Assembly (NCBI RefSeq): GCF_014595955.1
Contig: NZ_JABVCF010000005.1
Location: forward strand, 186,001-250,000
Reading direction: 5' to 3'
Source of the DNA: Pseudaminobacter soli (ex Zhang et al. 2022)
Lineage (GTDB): Bacteria > Pseudomonadota > Alphaproteobacteria > Rhizobiales > Rhizobiaceae
Length of the DNA: 64,000 nucleotides
Below are positions 1 through 10,751 of the stretch, piece after piece. The notes below the pieces were generated by a model. The model worked only from the letters and a program-made list of their open reading frames with translations, made no database searches and was not told the DNA's origin. Both the position numbers and the translations under genes were made by a program. Within the stretch, counting starts at the first letter, position 1. Each line of letters begins with the position of its first letter.

Positions 1-2
1 GG

Positions 3-1175
3 CGCGACGCCGAGCAGGAACTCGCGCGGCACCGCGCCAGGGTGGAAGCCGCGGCTCGCGAGGCAGACTATCTGCGCGCGGCCGTCGCCGAGCTTTCCAA
101 GCTCGACCCCCAGCCGGGGGAAGAGACGGACCTCGCGGAGATGCGCGCCTCGATGATGCGTGTCGAGAAGATCGCCGCCGAGATCAAGGACGCGCAGGAT
201 CTCTTATCCGGCTCCGGCTCGCCGCTGCCGCAACTGGCGGGCCTGCTTCGACGGCTGCAGCGCAAGGCGCCGGAGGCTCCGAATCTACTGGACGATATCG
301 TGAAGGCGCTGGACGAAGCGCTGATCTCGCTCGATGCGGCACAATCCGGCATCGATGCGGCTCTGCGCGCGACCGAATACGATCCCCAGCGCCTCGAGAA
401 GGCCGAGGAGAGGCTGTTCGCGCTGCGTGCGGCGGCCCGCAAGCACAATGTCCAAGTGGACGATCTGGCGCAACTGCGGGACGCGATGGTGGCCGACTTG
501 ACCGACCTGGATGCCGGCGAACAGAAGCTGCAGGCACTCGAAAGCCAGGCGCAAGCGACGCGCGCGGCCTACGACTCCACTGCTTCCCATCTCTCGGAAC
601 TGCGCCGCTCGGCGGCAGCGGCGCTTGCCAAGGCGGTCATGGCCGAACTGCCGGCGCTGAGGCTGGAGCGGGCCACCTTCATGGTCGAGATCGCCAGCGA
701 GCCCGAGAACCGCGCCGAGGAGGGGATCGATCAGGTCGAGTTCTGGGTGCGCACCAATCCCGGCACGCGGCCCGGCCCGATGATCAAGGTCGCCTCGGGC
801 GGCGAGCTTTCGCGCTTCCTGCTTGCACTGAAGGTGGCGCTCGCCGATCGCGGCTCGGCGCCGACGCTGGTCTTCGACGAGATCGATTCCGGCGTGGGCG
901 GTGCCGTATCGGACGCGATCGGCCAGAGGCTCGCCCGCCTGTCACATCGCGTACAGGTGCTGGCCGTCACCCATGCCCCGCAGGTGGCGGCACGCGCCGA
1001 AACGCATTTCCTGATCTCGAAATCCGGTCAGGAGCGGGTCTCGACCAACGTGGTCGAGATCGACAGGCCGTCGCGTCAGGAAGAGATCGCACGCATGCTC
1101 GCAGGCGAGACCATCACCGACGAGGCGCGCGCGGCGGCCGCGAGGTTGCTAGGGGAAACCGCGGCTGTCAGTTGA
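3..1175 (+). CDS. recN: DNA repair protein RecN, C-terminal part (cut by window edge)
   Basis: SMC-like ATPase that acts early in double-strand-break repair. Only the last 390 codons are present; the reading frame runs off the left edge, so the N-terminal Walker A half is missing. Visible parts are a long Gln/Ala/Arg-rich coiled coil, then the C-terminal ATPase lobe: signature ASGGELSRFLLALKVAL, Walker B LVFDEIDSGVGG and the switch region AVTHAPQVAARA. A GTG at 42 is internal and should not be taken as the start. ligA follows 87 bp downstream on the same strand, an arrangement common in Hyphomicrobiales. Identification is firm. Confidence 0.96.
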   Translation, partial: RDAEQELARHRARVEAAAREADYLRAAVAELSKLDPQPGEETDLAEMRASMMRVEKIAAEIKDAQDLLSGSGSPLPQLAGLLRRLQRKAPEAPNLLDDIVKALDEALISLDAAQSGIDAALRATEYDPQRLEKAEERLFALRAAARKHNVQVDDLAQLRDAMVADLTDLDAGEQKLQALESQAQATRAAYDSTASHLSELRRSAAAALAKAVMAELPALRLERATFMVEIASEPENRAEEGIDQVEFWVRTNPGTRPGPMIKVASGGELSRFLLALKVALADRGSAPTLVFDEIDSGVGGAVSDAIGQRLARLSHRVQVLAVTHAPQVAARAETHFLISKSGQERVSTNVVEIDRPSRQEEIARMLAGETITDEARAAAARLLGETAAVS

Positions 1176-1211
1176 TATCGGCAGGGCGGGTGGAATAGCT
1201 TGCCTGCCTGA

Positions 1212-3419
<2,208 letters not shown>

Positions 3420-3500
3420 TGCGGAAGATTAACGGCGCCTTGGTGTACTACGACCAGAACGTGAGGGGTTCCTCTCCGGAGTAGGACAGGGCGGCTATCG

Positions 3501-3657
3501 CGCGTCATCCCGGAAGCCGCGCAGAGCGCCGCGACAAGCGGCTATCCGGGATCCGTTGCGGAGTGTCGAAGAGTTCTGCACGGGTGCCAACCCCGCGATG
3601 TCACGGAATGGATCCCGGCTCTCCTTCCGCTTCGCTCCAGTCGGCCGGGATGACGCG
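3501..3657. repeat. Nested inverted repeat (about 157 bp) in the ligA-azlC gap
   Basis: The 350 bp between ligA and azlC hold no convincing gene. Inside is a large palindrome: cgcgtcatcccgg at 3501-3513 is perfectly complementary to 3645-3657, and ccgggatcc at 3546-3554 is perfectly complementary to 3610-3618. The transcript of either strand could fold into a two-tier stem. The sequence differs from the cccctccccacaaggggg-type elements elsewhere in the window and looks like a separate dispersed repeat class; that it is dispersed is an inference, since only one copy is seen here. Confidence 0.7.
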
Positions 3658-3770
3658 GATACGGGACAACAGCCCGCCTGTCATCACTCCCTTTGATCTA
3701 TGGCTCAACCGAATTCGCATGACAGGTCAGGATCATTGACCTAGATCGGGCTCCGAAATCCGGAGTTTCC

Positions 3771-4487
3771 ATGACGGTCGCATACCTCAACGCCCCGGCG
3801 CAGGCTGCTCTGCTCGATGGTGCGCGCCTCGGGCTCCCTGTCATGATCGCGTCGGCGCCGTTCGGGCTGCTCTACGGCGCTCTCGCTGCCGACCAGGGTC
3901 TTACGCTGTTCGAAACGGTGCTGATGAGCGCTGCGATCTATGGTGGCGCGAGCCAGATCGTCGGGCTCGAACTGTTCGGGCAGAAGGTGCCGCCTGCTTT
4001 GGTGGTGCTTTCGATCTTCGCCGTGAACTTCCGCCATATCCTCTATTCCGCGGCGGTCGGCCGGCGCATCGGCCGCTGGCCCCTGGTCCAGCAACTCACG
4101 GCCTTCTTCTTCCTGGTCGACCCGGTCTACGCGGAAACCGAGAACCGCGTCGAGCGCGGCGGAAAGCTTTCGTTCGCCTGGTACATGGGCATGTGCCTGC
4201 CGATCTACGTCTCCTGGCTCGCAGTTTCCGGCATCGGACATGTCTTCGGGAAACTGGTACCTGATCCGCATGCACTCGGGTTCGACTTCCTTGTCACCAT
4301 CTATTTCTTCGGCCTCGTGCTTGGCTTTCGAAAGCGGCCGCTCTGGCTGCCCATCGTTTTGATAAGCGGTGTCGCCTCGGCGGTTGCCTACAATACCGTG
4401 GGCTCTCCCTGGCATGTCTCGATCGGCGCGCTCGCGGGAATCATCTTTGCGGTGCTGATGCCGGTCCAGCGCGAGATGGAGGGCTGA
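3771..4487 (+). CDS. azlC: AzlC family branched-chain amino acid exporter, large subunit
   Basis: Large membrane subunit of the AzlCD type of amino-acid exporter. 238 residues with several hydrophobic spans. The early segment IASAPFGLLYGALAADQGL and the GASQIVGLELF stretch are typical of AzlC. A CGGAG sits just upstream of the ATG. The small partner AzlD starts 5 bp after its stop, which strongly supports the pair acting together in the inner membrane. Substrate (branched-chain amino acids in the founding member) cannot be read from sequence. Confidence 0.92.
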   Translation: MTVAYLNAPAQAALLDGARLGLPVMIASAPFGLLYGALAADQGLTLFETVLMSAAIYGGASQIVGLELFGQKVPPALVVLSIFAVNFRHILYSAAVGRRIGRWPLVQQLTAFFFLVDPVYAETENRVERGGKLSFAWYMGMCLPIYVSWLAVSGIGHVFGKLVPDPHALGFDFLVTIYFFGLVLGFRKRPLWLPIVLISGVASAVAYNTVGSPWHVSIGALAGIIFAVLMPVQREMEG

Positions 4488-4492
4488 CGGCT

Positions 4493-4789
4493 ATGAGCGA
4501 CACGCTTTACATCATCATCGCTGGCGCAATCCTCACCTATCTGACCCGCATTGGCGGACATCTGGTGCTTTCGCGGTTCGACCGGGTACACCCGCGCGTC
4601 GAGGCCGGCCTCAACGCCGTTCCGGCAGCGGTGCTGACTACGCTGGTGGCTCCCGCCGCCTTCTCGGCCGGCCCTGCGGAACTCGCCGCGCTGGTAGTCG
4701 CCGGACTCGTCGCGCTGCGATTCGGCACCATGAGCATGTTTTTTGCCGGCGCCGCAGTGCTGATCGCGCTGCGGCAAGTTCTGGGCTGA
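4493..4789 (+). CDS. azlD: AzlD family small subunit of amino acid exporter
   Basis: 98-residue, almost wholly hydrophobic partner of AzlC. Shows the family pattern: a first helix ending TYLTRIGGHLVLSRF, a conserved basic loop, then helices around LNAVPAAVLTTLVAPA and a C-terminal span. A GGAGGG lies in the last codons of azlC, so the two are probably translated from one mRNA. Length fits the family (about 100). Confidence 0.92.
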   Translation: MSDTLYIIIAGAILTYLTRIGGHLVLSRFDRVHPRVEAGLNAVPAAVLTTLVAPAAFSAGPAELAALVVAGLVALRFGTMSMFFAGAAVLIALRQVLG

Positions 4790-4820
4790 GGCGCCAGGGC
4801 ATATGCGTAGGTTGGAATCC

Positions 4821-4952
4821 CACCCCTAACCCCTCCCCACAAGGGGGTGGGGGACGATCTCGCCCCTGTTGCCGCTAAAAATCGTCAACGATTGGTGCTG
4901 GGTGGCAGTGCCGCCAAATTCCCCTCCCCCTTGTGGGGAGGGGTTAGGGGTG
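4821..4952. repeat. Palindromic repeat, cccctccccacaaggggg type, 27-bp perfect arms
   Basis: Between the convergent azlD and pepP genes. Bases 4821-4847 are the exact reverse complement of 4926-4952, a perfect 27-bp inverted repeat around a 78-bp centre; each arm also contains its own small hairpin (cccc...gggg). The centre holds aatcgtcaacgatt, a short palindrome also seen in the related element near 23.5 kb. It could act as a bidirectional terminator or mRNA stabiliser, but the main evidence is for a dispersed palindromic element. Confidence 0.85.
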
Positions 4953-4981
4953 GGGGGTGATGCCAGATGGTCCGCGCCAAC

Positions 4982-6826
4982 TCAGGCCTTAATGTCCTTC
5001 GGCAGCGGCGCAGTAGCCTGCTCTAGCCAAGCGAGCGTCTCGCCGTCGAGCATCGGGCCGATCTCGCGCAGGACCCGGGCATGGTACTCGTCCAGCCAGT
5101 GGATCTCCGGGCGGGTGAGCCACTCAGTCTTCAGCATGCGCTTGTCGAAAGGGGCTAGCGTCAGCGTCTCGAAGCCGTGCATGGCGATGTCGCCGCCCTC
5201 CACCTCTTGCTCGGGCGTGACGAGGATGAGGTTCTCCAGGCGGATGCCGTACTGGCCCTCCTTGTAGTAGCCGGGCTCGTTGGAGAGGATCATGCCGGTG
5301 AGCAACCTGTGCATGCCGGTCTTGGCGATGCGCTGCGGACCCTCGTGGACCGAGAGGAACGAGCCGACGCCATGCCCGGTGCCGTGGGCATAGTCGAGGC
5401 CGTGCTCCCATAGCGCGGTGCGCGCCAGTACGTCGATGTCGCTGCCGCGGGTTCCGGGCGGGAAGCGCAGCATCGAAATCCGAATCATGCCTTTCAGGAC
5501 GAGCGTGTAGCGCTCGCACATCTCCTCGGTCGGGGTGCCGACCGGGACGGTGCGGGTGATGTCGGTCGTGCCGTCCTGGTACTGTCCGCCGGAATCGAGG
5601 AGGAAGAGCTCGCCGTCACCCAGCTTGCGGCTGGTCGCGCGCGACACCCTATAGTGGATGATGGCGCCGTTCGGGCCGGCGCCGGAGATCGTCGAGAAGG
5701 AGACGTCGCGCAGCGGCATCTGGGTCTCGTCACCGGTGGTGCGGCGGAACTCCTCCAACTTCTCGACCGCCGCGATCTCGTCGATCGTGCCCGGCTGCTG
5801 CCGGTCGAGCCAGCAGAGCATCTTCGCCATGGCCGCGCCGTCGCGCCTGTGTGCCGCGCGAGTGCCGGCGATCTCGGCGGCATTCTTGGTGGCGCGAGGC
5901 ACGCGGGCCGGATCGGGCGCCTCGACGACCTTTCCGCCATTGTCGAGCACGAGGACGCGCAGGCGCTCGGCCGCCAGATGCGGGTCGAGCGCGATCGCCG
6001 CACCCGACTGGGCAAGGGCGGCCAGGTCGCTCTCAAGCTCGCCCGGCTCACGGAGGTCGGCGATCTGTGTGAGATACGCCTTTGACTTGATGGGCAGCTT
6101 GCGCTCGTCGATGTAGATCTTCGGCGCACCTTCGGCGGCGAGCACGGCAAAGCCGAGGGCGAGCGGCGTATGCGGCACGTCCTTGCCACGGATGTTGAAC
6201 GTCCAGGCAAGCGACGAGGGATCGGTCAGCACCGTGTGGGTGGCCCGGTGCTTGGCGATGTCGGCCGCCAGCCGCGAAAGCTTGTCCTTGGTGAGTTCGC
6301 CGGCAAATTCGATCGGCTGGATCTCGATCGGCTGCAGCGGGGCATCGGGCTGATCCGACCAGAGCGCGTCGATGGGATTGCGTTCCACCGACACCAACTC
6401 GGCGTCCCGGCTGTCCAGTGCCTGGCGCAAGCGGCGCGCATCCTCGATTGTGCTGAGCCACGGATCGAAACCGATGCGCCAGCCGCGGGCCGCATTCTCC
6501 TTCAGCCATTCGGGCGGAGGATTGGTGACCAGGCTTTCGATCGTGAAGACTTCGGTATCGACCTGGTGGCGGGCCTGGAGCGTGTAGCGGCCGTCCACGA
6601 AGAGGATGGCGCGCTCGCGCAGGATCAGCGCCGCTCCGGCCGAGCCGGTGAAGCCGGTCAGCCATGCGAGTCGCTCCGAGCGGGCGGCGACGTACTCCCC
6701 CTGATGCTCGTCGGAGCGCGGCACCAGGAAGCCGTCGAGGTCGTTGGCGGTCATCCACTCGCGAAGCTCGCTGACGCGCCCGGCACCGCGGGTCGGGTCG
6801 CTCACGTCGTCGAAGCTCTGGAACAT
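4982..6826 (-). CDS. pepP: Xaa-Pro aminopeptidase (M24B metallopeptidase)
   Basis: Cleaves the N-terminal residue from peptides with proline in position 2. 614 residues in the long three-domain form: two creatinase-like N-terminal domains followed by the pita-bread catalytic domain. Metal ligands are visible in order: Asp in LLDSGGQYQDGTTDIT (two Asp), His in HGTGHGVGSFL, Glu in ILSNEPGYY and Glu in IRLENLILV. I chose ATG at 6826 because GGAAGG lies just upstream; an in-frame ATG 16 codons earlier has no such site. Last gene of a leftward group with prmA and sco1, though 132 bp separate it from prmA. Confidence 0.95.
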   Translation of the reverse strand: MFQSFDDVSDPTRGAGRVSELREWMTANDLDGFLVPRSDEHQGEYVAARSERLAWLTGFTGSAGAALILRERAILFVDGRYTLQARHQVDTEVFTIESLVTNPPPEWLKENAARGWRIGFDPWLSTIEDARRLRQALDSRDAELVSVERNPIDALWSDQPDAPLQPIEIQPIEFAGELTKDKLSRLAADIAKHRATHTVLTDPSSLAWTFNIRGKDVPHTPLALGFAVLAAEGAPKIYIDERKLPIKSKAYLTQIADLREPGELESDLAALAQSGAAIALDPHLAAERLRVLVLDNGGKVVEAPDPARVPRATKNAAEIAGTRAAHRRDGAAMAKMLCWLDRQQPGTIDEIAAVEKLEEFRRTTGDETQMPLRDVSFSTISGAGPNGAIIHYRVSRATSRKLGDGELFLLDSGGQYQDGTTDITRTVPVGTPTEEMCERYTLVLKGMIRISMLRFPPGTRGSDIDVLARTALWEHGLDYAHGTGHGVGSFLSVHEGPQRIAKTGMHRLLTGMILSNEPGYYKEGQYGIRLENLILVTPEQEVEGGDIAMHGFETLTLAPFDKRMLKTEWLTRPEIHWLDEYHARVLREIGPMLDGETLAWLEQATAPLPKDIKA

Positions 6827-6958
6827 CGTCTCGTCCTTCCCGGAGTGTGAGTGCGGGACCGTATCGCCAGCCACCCGTCAAGGCAACGAGCCGAGGGCCC
6901 AAGCGCAACACACTCAGGTTAACGCGAGCATCTCCCAGGGGCGCCCGCCAGGTGCGGC

Positions 6959-7831
6959 TCAGTGCTTCAGGTGGATGGTGACCCAGCCCTCGCGATGCAG
7001 CGTGGTCACGTGCCGGAAGCGCTGGTCCATATAGGCCGCGATCACTGCATCGCCCTGCCGGTCCAGTATGCCGGACAGGATCAGCGAGCCGTCAGGCGAC
7101 AGATGCCTCGCCATCTCGGGCGCGAGGTCCATCAACGGTCCGGCCAGTATGTTGGCGACGATCAGATCGAATGGGCCATTGGCGGCGAATGCCGGGTGGT
7201 CGAAGCCGGTCGCGGTGGCGGTGTTAACCAGGTCCGCGACGCCGTTGAACCTGACATTTTGCTCAGCGACACCGGTTGCGACCGGGTCGATGTCCGTCGC
7301 CAGCACAGGGATGTGCGCCAGCTTGGCGATGCCGATTGCAAGGACGGCACTGCCCGTCCCGAGGTCCAGCGCGTTGCGCGGCTTCTCGTTCGAGACAACA
7401 CGTTCAATCATCTCAAGACATCCGGCCGTCGTGCCATGGTGCCCGGTGCCGAAGGCCAGGCCAGCCTCGATCTCTATGGCAAGATCGTCGATGTGCCTGA
7501 GGTGGCGATCGTGGCTGCCGTGAACGAAGAAGCGGCCAGCCCGCACCGGTTTCAGGCCTTCGAGTGAACGCGCCACCCAGTCGACATCGGGCAGTTCCTC
7601 GCGCGATACCGGCTCGGCATGACCATGGCTGGTCAGGATCGACGTCATGCGGCGCTCGGCGTCTGCAGGGTCGCCGTCGACATAGAGCGAGATCTCCTGG
7701 ATGCCCGCCGCCTCGTCGACTTCGATGGATGCGAGCGGCAGTCCGTCTTCTTCGAATTCGAGCTCAAGCAGTGTGAAAAACTGCTCGGCAGCTTGCTTGC
7801 CGGCGGTGAAGAATAGGCGTGTCTGGCTCAT
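6959..7831 (-). CDS. prmA: Ribosomal protein L11 methyltransferase PrmA
   Basis: SAM-dependent enzyme that methylates ribosomal protein L11. 290 residues. The N-terminal half is the L11-recognition domain. The C-terminal half is a Rossmann methyltransferase with motif [19 protein letters not shown], an acidic loop ATDIDPVA and the NPPx-like catalytic segment VANILAGPL. It starts 10 bp after the sco1 stop and is probably translated from the same mRNA. Confidence 0.95.
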   Translation of the reverse strand: MSQTRLFFTAGKQAAEQFFTLLELEFEEDGLPLASIEVDEAAGIQEISLYVDGDPADAERRMTSILTSHGHAEPVSREELPDVDWVARSLEGLKPVRAGRFFVHGSHDRHLRHIDDLAIEIEAGLAFGTGHHGTTAGCLEMIERVVSNEKPRNALDLGTGSAVLAIGIAKLAHIPVLATDIDPVATGVAEQNVRFNGVADLVNTATATGFDHPAFAANGPFDLIVANILAGPLMDLAPEMARHLSPDGSLILSGILDRQGDAVIAAYMDQRFRHVTTLHREGWVTIHLKH

Positions 7832-7841
7832 GCGCGCCTGC

Positions 7842-8417
7842 TCAGCCTTCCGTCACGAGGCGCTTCAACTTGGCGACCGCAGTGTCGGCATTCTCGCCGT
7901 AGGCGATGGTGCCGAAGAAGCCGCCGTTGCGGTCGAGCAGCAGGACGGAGGCGGTATGGTCCATCGTGTAGTCGCCGCCCTCGAGCGGCACCTTTCGCGA
8001 GTAGATGCCGAAGGACTTCGCCATGGCTGCGACCTTGTCCGGTTCACCCGTGATGCCGGTGACGCGGTTCGAGACGTTGCTGACGTAAGTGTTCATGATC
8101 TCCGGCGTGTCGCGCTCCGGATCGACTGAGACGAAATAGGCGCGGATGTCCTTGCCTTCGTCACCTAGCTTCTTCAGCCAACTGTCCATCTCGATCAGGG
8201 TGGTGGGACAGACTTCCGGGCAATGCGTGAAGCCGAAGAAGACGACCGAGGGATGCCCGCGAAAGGCGGCCTCTGTCACCTGCGTGCCCTTCTGATCCAC
8301 CAAGGCGAATGGCGCGCCAAACGCTTCCGTGCCCGAGCCGCGGTACCAGTCGAAGGTAAGCCAGCCTACACCCGCTGCCATCGCCACGAGTATGCCGATC
8401 AGAATTCCGCGCATCAT
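7842..8417 (-). CDS. SCO1/SenC family copper chaperone / thioredoxin-like protein
   Basis: Membrane-anchored periplasmic protein of the SCO family, known for delivering copper to the CuA site of cytochrome oxidase or controlling thiol redox state. 191 residues: one N-terminal membrane anchor (residues 3-20), then a thioredoxin fold with the copper ligands C66 and C70 in HCPEVCP and the conserved third ligand H154 in MDHTASVLL. No oxidase genes lie nearby, so it may serve an unlinked oxidase. Preceded by a 53-codon ORF (46 bp gap) and followed closely by prmA. Confidence 0.93.
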   Translation of the reverse strand: MMRGILIGILVAMAAGVGWLTFDWYRGSGTEAFGAPFALVDQKGTQVTEAAFRGHPSVVFFGFTHCPEVCPTTLIEMDSWLKKLGDEGKDIRAYFVSVDPERDTPEIMNTYVSNVSNRVTGITGEPDKVAAMAKSFGIYSRKVPLEGGDYTMDHTASVLLLDRNGGFFGTIAYGENADTAVAKLKRLVTEG

Positions 8418-8463
8418 TGTAATCAGCCTGTCTTAAGCGAAGGTGGGGCTTGCTGAAGCCGGC

Positions 8464-8625
8464 CTAGAAACACCAGGAAAGGCCGGACTGTATCATCGCC
8501 ACGAATATGTCCGGACCCTTCGCCTCCCAGGCCGCGAAAGCACCGCCGGTCGCACCCGCAAGCAGCAGTGCAGCCGCGGTCCATCTCGCGGCGGAACGGA
8601 TGCTGTGGCTGCCTGGCAAGGTCAT
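8464..8625 (-). CDS. Small membrane or secreted protein, 53 aa, upstream of sco1
   Basis: Short ORF found by reading the 336-bp gap between creA and sco1. It starts MTLPGSHSIRSAAR, then has a hydrophobic run WTAAALLLAGATGGAFAAW resembling a signal peptide or single membrane span, and ends GLSWCF. The stop lies 46 bp before the SCO1-type gene on the same strand, with no other gene between. There is no strong Shine-Dalgarno sequence. The amphipathic layout, signal-like segment and aromatic-Cys end argue for a real gene, but the function is unknown. A role with copper or oxidase maturation would be guilt by association only. Confidence 0.55.
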   Translation of the reverse strand: MTLPGSHSIRSAARWTAAALLLAGATGGAFAAWEAKGPDIFVAMIQSGLSWCF

Positions 8626-8753
8626 GCCCTAGTGATAGCCGTCCTGGCGTCATTTCGGAAGGGGCATGATGCCGCTCATTTTCTTGGCGCTCACTTGCAT
8701 CGGCGGTCCCTCTGCACCACGTCAGGCGGCGGCAACTCGGCAGGGAGATTTTG

Positions 8754-9242
8754 ATGCGCTTCGTCATTGCATTCGTTGGCGGCAGTCTTCTCGCGCTTTT
8801 CGCAGGGACCGCATCGGCCCAGCGCGTCGGCGAGGTCGGGGTGGACTGGCTCGGCAACGACATCATCGTCGAAGCTATCAAGGATCCCAAAGTTGAGGGC
8901 GTGACCTGTCACGTCTCGTTCTTCGAACGCGGCGTGATCGATCGGCTGCAGAAGGGCAACTGGTTCGAGGATCCATCCGATTCCTCGATCGCCTGCCGCC
9001 AGACCGGCCCGATCACCATCGGTGACATCGCTCTCGGCAAGAGTGGCGAGGAGGTGTTCAAGCAGGGCATCAGCCTGATCTGGAAGAAGCAGGTGGTGAA
9101 CCGCATCTACGACCGGGAGAACAATACGCTGATCTACCTCTCGCATTCGCGGCAGGTGCAGCAGGGATCGGCGAAGATGTCGATTTCCAGCATTCCTCTC
9201 TTCGGGCAGCAGGTGGTTTGGACGAAGGGCAAGCCGGAGTGA
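8754..9242 (+). CDS. creA: CreA family periplasmic protein
   Basis: 162-residue exported protein of the CreA family, whose role is still unknown. Signal peptide to about residue 20 (cleavage near ASAQ). The body shows family landmarks: WLGNDIIVEAIKDPKVEGVTC, a second conserved Cys in SSIACRQTGPI and ISLIWKKQVVNRIYD. I start at ATG 8754 because GGGAGA lies upstream; the codon before it (TTG) is also in frame but less likely. Divergent from the sco1 group; the acyltransferase gene follows 37 bp later. Confidence 0.93.
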   Translation: MRFVIAFVGGSLLALFAGTASAQRVGEVGVDWLGNDIIVEAIKDPKVEGVTCHVSFFERGVIDRLQKGNWFEDPSDSSIACRQTGPITIGDIALGKSGEEVFKQGISLIWKKQVVNRIYDRENNTLIYLSHSRQVQQGSAKMSISSIPLFGQQVVWTKGKPE

Positions 9243-9279
9243 GCTTGCCGGCGGCATGGAGGCCGCGTAAAGCCCGGGA

Positions 9280-9924
9280 ATGACCGGGCCAGACCTGCGC
9301 TTCAAGGACTCCGAACCTCGCATCCATCCGACGGCCGAGCTCAAGTCGTCGCGGCTGGGGCGCTACGCGGTCATCGGCGAGCGGGTGATCCTGCGCGAGG
9401 TTACGGTCGGCGACTTCAGCTATTTCGAGCGCCATGCCGAGGCTATCTACACAACCATCGGCAAGTTCTGCTCGATCGCGGCCAACACCCGGATCAATGC
9501 GCTGGAGCATCCGATCGAGCGCGTCACCAGCCACAAGGTTACGTATCGGCCCAACGAGTTCTTCCGCTTCCTCGGCGTCGACAGCGAGTTTCGCGAGAGG
9601 CGGCGTCAGAAAGCTGTGGTGATAGGTCATGACGTGTGGGTGGGGCACGGCGCGGTGGTCATGCCGGGCGTCACGATCGGAAATGGCGCCGTTGTCGGGG
9701 CAAATGCTGTCGTTGCGAGGGATGTGAGGCCGTTCGAAATCGTTGCCGGTGTTCCCGCTCGACCGCTGCGAATGCGGTTCGATGACGGGACGGTCGCCCG
9801 AATCGAGCGCCTTGCCTGGTGGGACTGGCCACTCGATAGGCTAGTGGAAGCGATTCCGGACATGCAGCAGCTCTCGATCGAGGCTTTCCTCGGCCGCTGG
9901 GAAGAACAAACGTCAAAAGGTTAG
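9280..9924 (+). CDS. Phosphonate-type hexapeptide-repeat acyltransferase
   Basis: 214-residue left-handed beta-helix transferase. It resembles the family usually found inside phosphonate (phn) operons: landmark stretches IYTTIGKFCSIAANTRIN, EHPIERVTSHKVTYR, VIGHDVWVGHGAVVMPG and the C-terminal LAWWDWP. The catalytic His is likely in GHDVWVGHG. An in-frame stop at 9268 means ATG 9280 is the first possible ATG. No phosphonate transport or C-P lyase genes are near, so it may act on another acceptor. Acetyl-CoA as donor is inferred from the fold. Confidence 0.85.
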   Translation: MTGPDLRFKDSEPRIHPTAELKSSRLGRYAVIGERVILREVTVGDFSYFERHAEAIYTTIGKFCSIAANTRINALEHPIERVTSHKVTYRPNEFFRFLGVDSEFRERRRQKAVVIGHDVWVGHGAVVMPGVTIGNGAVVGANAVVARDVRPFEIVAGVPARPLRMRFDDGTVARIERLAWWDWPLDRLVEAIPDMQQLSIEAFLGRWEEQTSKG

Positions 9925-10020
9925 TTGGTCTACCACCTCCTGCATCAATGTCGGCGGTCGAAAGCTCGTCAGGTCCCCTGCGTAACCTGCCAGGCGCCGC
10001 GTTATTCATCGAAGTTTCGT

Positions 10021-10045
10021 GGAACCTTACCGAGTCACGCGGATT
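10021..10045 (+). promoter_or_regulatory. Possible general-stress (EcfG-type) promoter, imperfect
   Basis: ggaac at 10021-10025 is preceded by tttcgt, as in the better site at 11636. Sixteen bases later stands gatt instead of the cgtt expected for alphaproteobacterial EcfG sigma factors. The -35 matches fully, the -10 only half. It lies 35 bp before the ATG of the secreted protein gene at 10080. Confidence 0.35.
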
Positions 10046-10079
10046 TTTCTGGCGAGGGCCAACCAAAGGAGATGGACAG

Positions 10080-10577
10080 ATGAAACGCAATCTTCTGATT
10101 GCCGCTTCCGTTGCAGCGATGGCCGCTTTCACAGCGCCCAGCTTCGCCGAAAGCCCGGCGCAGTCCAAGGACCAGGATTCCACCGGCCAGACCCAGATCA
10201 ATCCGGCAGCGCAGCAGCTCAATGCGGAGTCCGACACGGGCACCGACATGACGACCACCGCCAGCATCAACAGCGTCGATACGCTCGTCCCGGTGATGGC
10301 TACGGGTACGACCGTCGCCGGCCAGGTGCAAACGATCAAACAAGTATCGAACGTCAAGGTGGTGCGTGTGAACGACTGGGCCAGCGCCAACAAGCAGGCC
10401 TGGGACGCGGCGATGAGCCAGAACATGCGCCCGGTGAATGATCTACGCGCTGCTCTGACCGCGAACACGGTGGTCAGTGCGCGGCTTGCCGAGCAGCAGG
10501 TCATGCCGTCGAACGTCGTGGCAAGCCAGATCCAGCCCGACGGCTCGATGGTGGTCTATGTGTATGACGGCGCGTGA
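10080..10577 (+). CDS. Secreted protein of unknown function, 165 aa
   Basis: Signal peptide MKRNLLIAASVAAMAAFTAPSFA with an Ala-x-Ala-type cleavage site, so probably periplasmic. Next comes a Gln/Ser/Thr/Asn-rich, likely disordered stretch (about residues 24-60), then a compact C-terminal region with VVRVNDWASANKQAWD and a terminal MVVYVYDG. AAGGAG sits 10 bases before the chosen ATG; an in-frame ATG upstream at 9948 lacks such support. No known domain recognised. A possible stress promoter lies upstream and a strong terminator downstream, so it is probably a single-gene unit. Confidence 0.8.
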   Translation: MKRNLLIAASVAAMAAFTAPSFAESPAQSKDQDSTGQTQINPAAQQLNAESDTGTDMTTTASINSVDTLVPVMATGTTVAGQVQTIKQVSNVKVVRVNDWASANKQAWDAAMSQNMRPVNDLRAALTANTVVSARLAEQQVMPSNVVASQIQPDGSMVVYVYDGA

Positions 10578-10603
10578 CGTTAGCCGTCTGAGTACCTGAG
10601 TAA

Positions 10604-10633
10604 GTGCCGGCCTTCGCGCCGGCACTTTCTTTT
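10604..10633 (+). terminator. Rho-independent terminator after secreted-protein gene
   Basis: gtgccggc at 10604-10611 pairs perfectly with gccggcac at 10618-10625, loop of six, followed by tttcttttc. It ends the unit at 10577 and separates it from the EamA permease gene. Confidence 0.85.
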
Positions 10634-10751
10634 CTGGTGCAAGGCTTGGACGGTCGAACTTCTTCGTCTGCGTCAATTCCAGGGCCGCTTTGGCGGGCAT
10701 AAGGAGGCTAGCCCCCGAAGTCGAAGCAGGCGGCGACCGTCCGAGGAAAAG

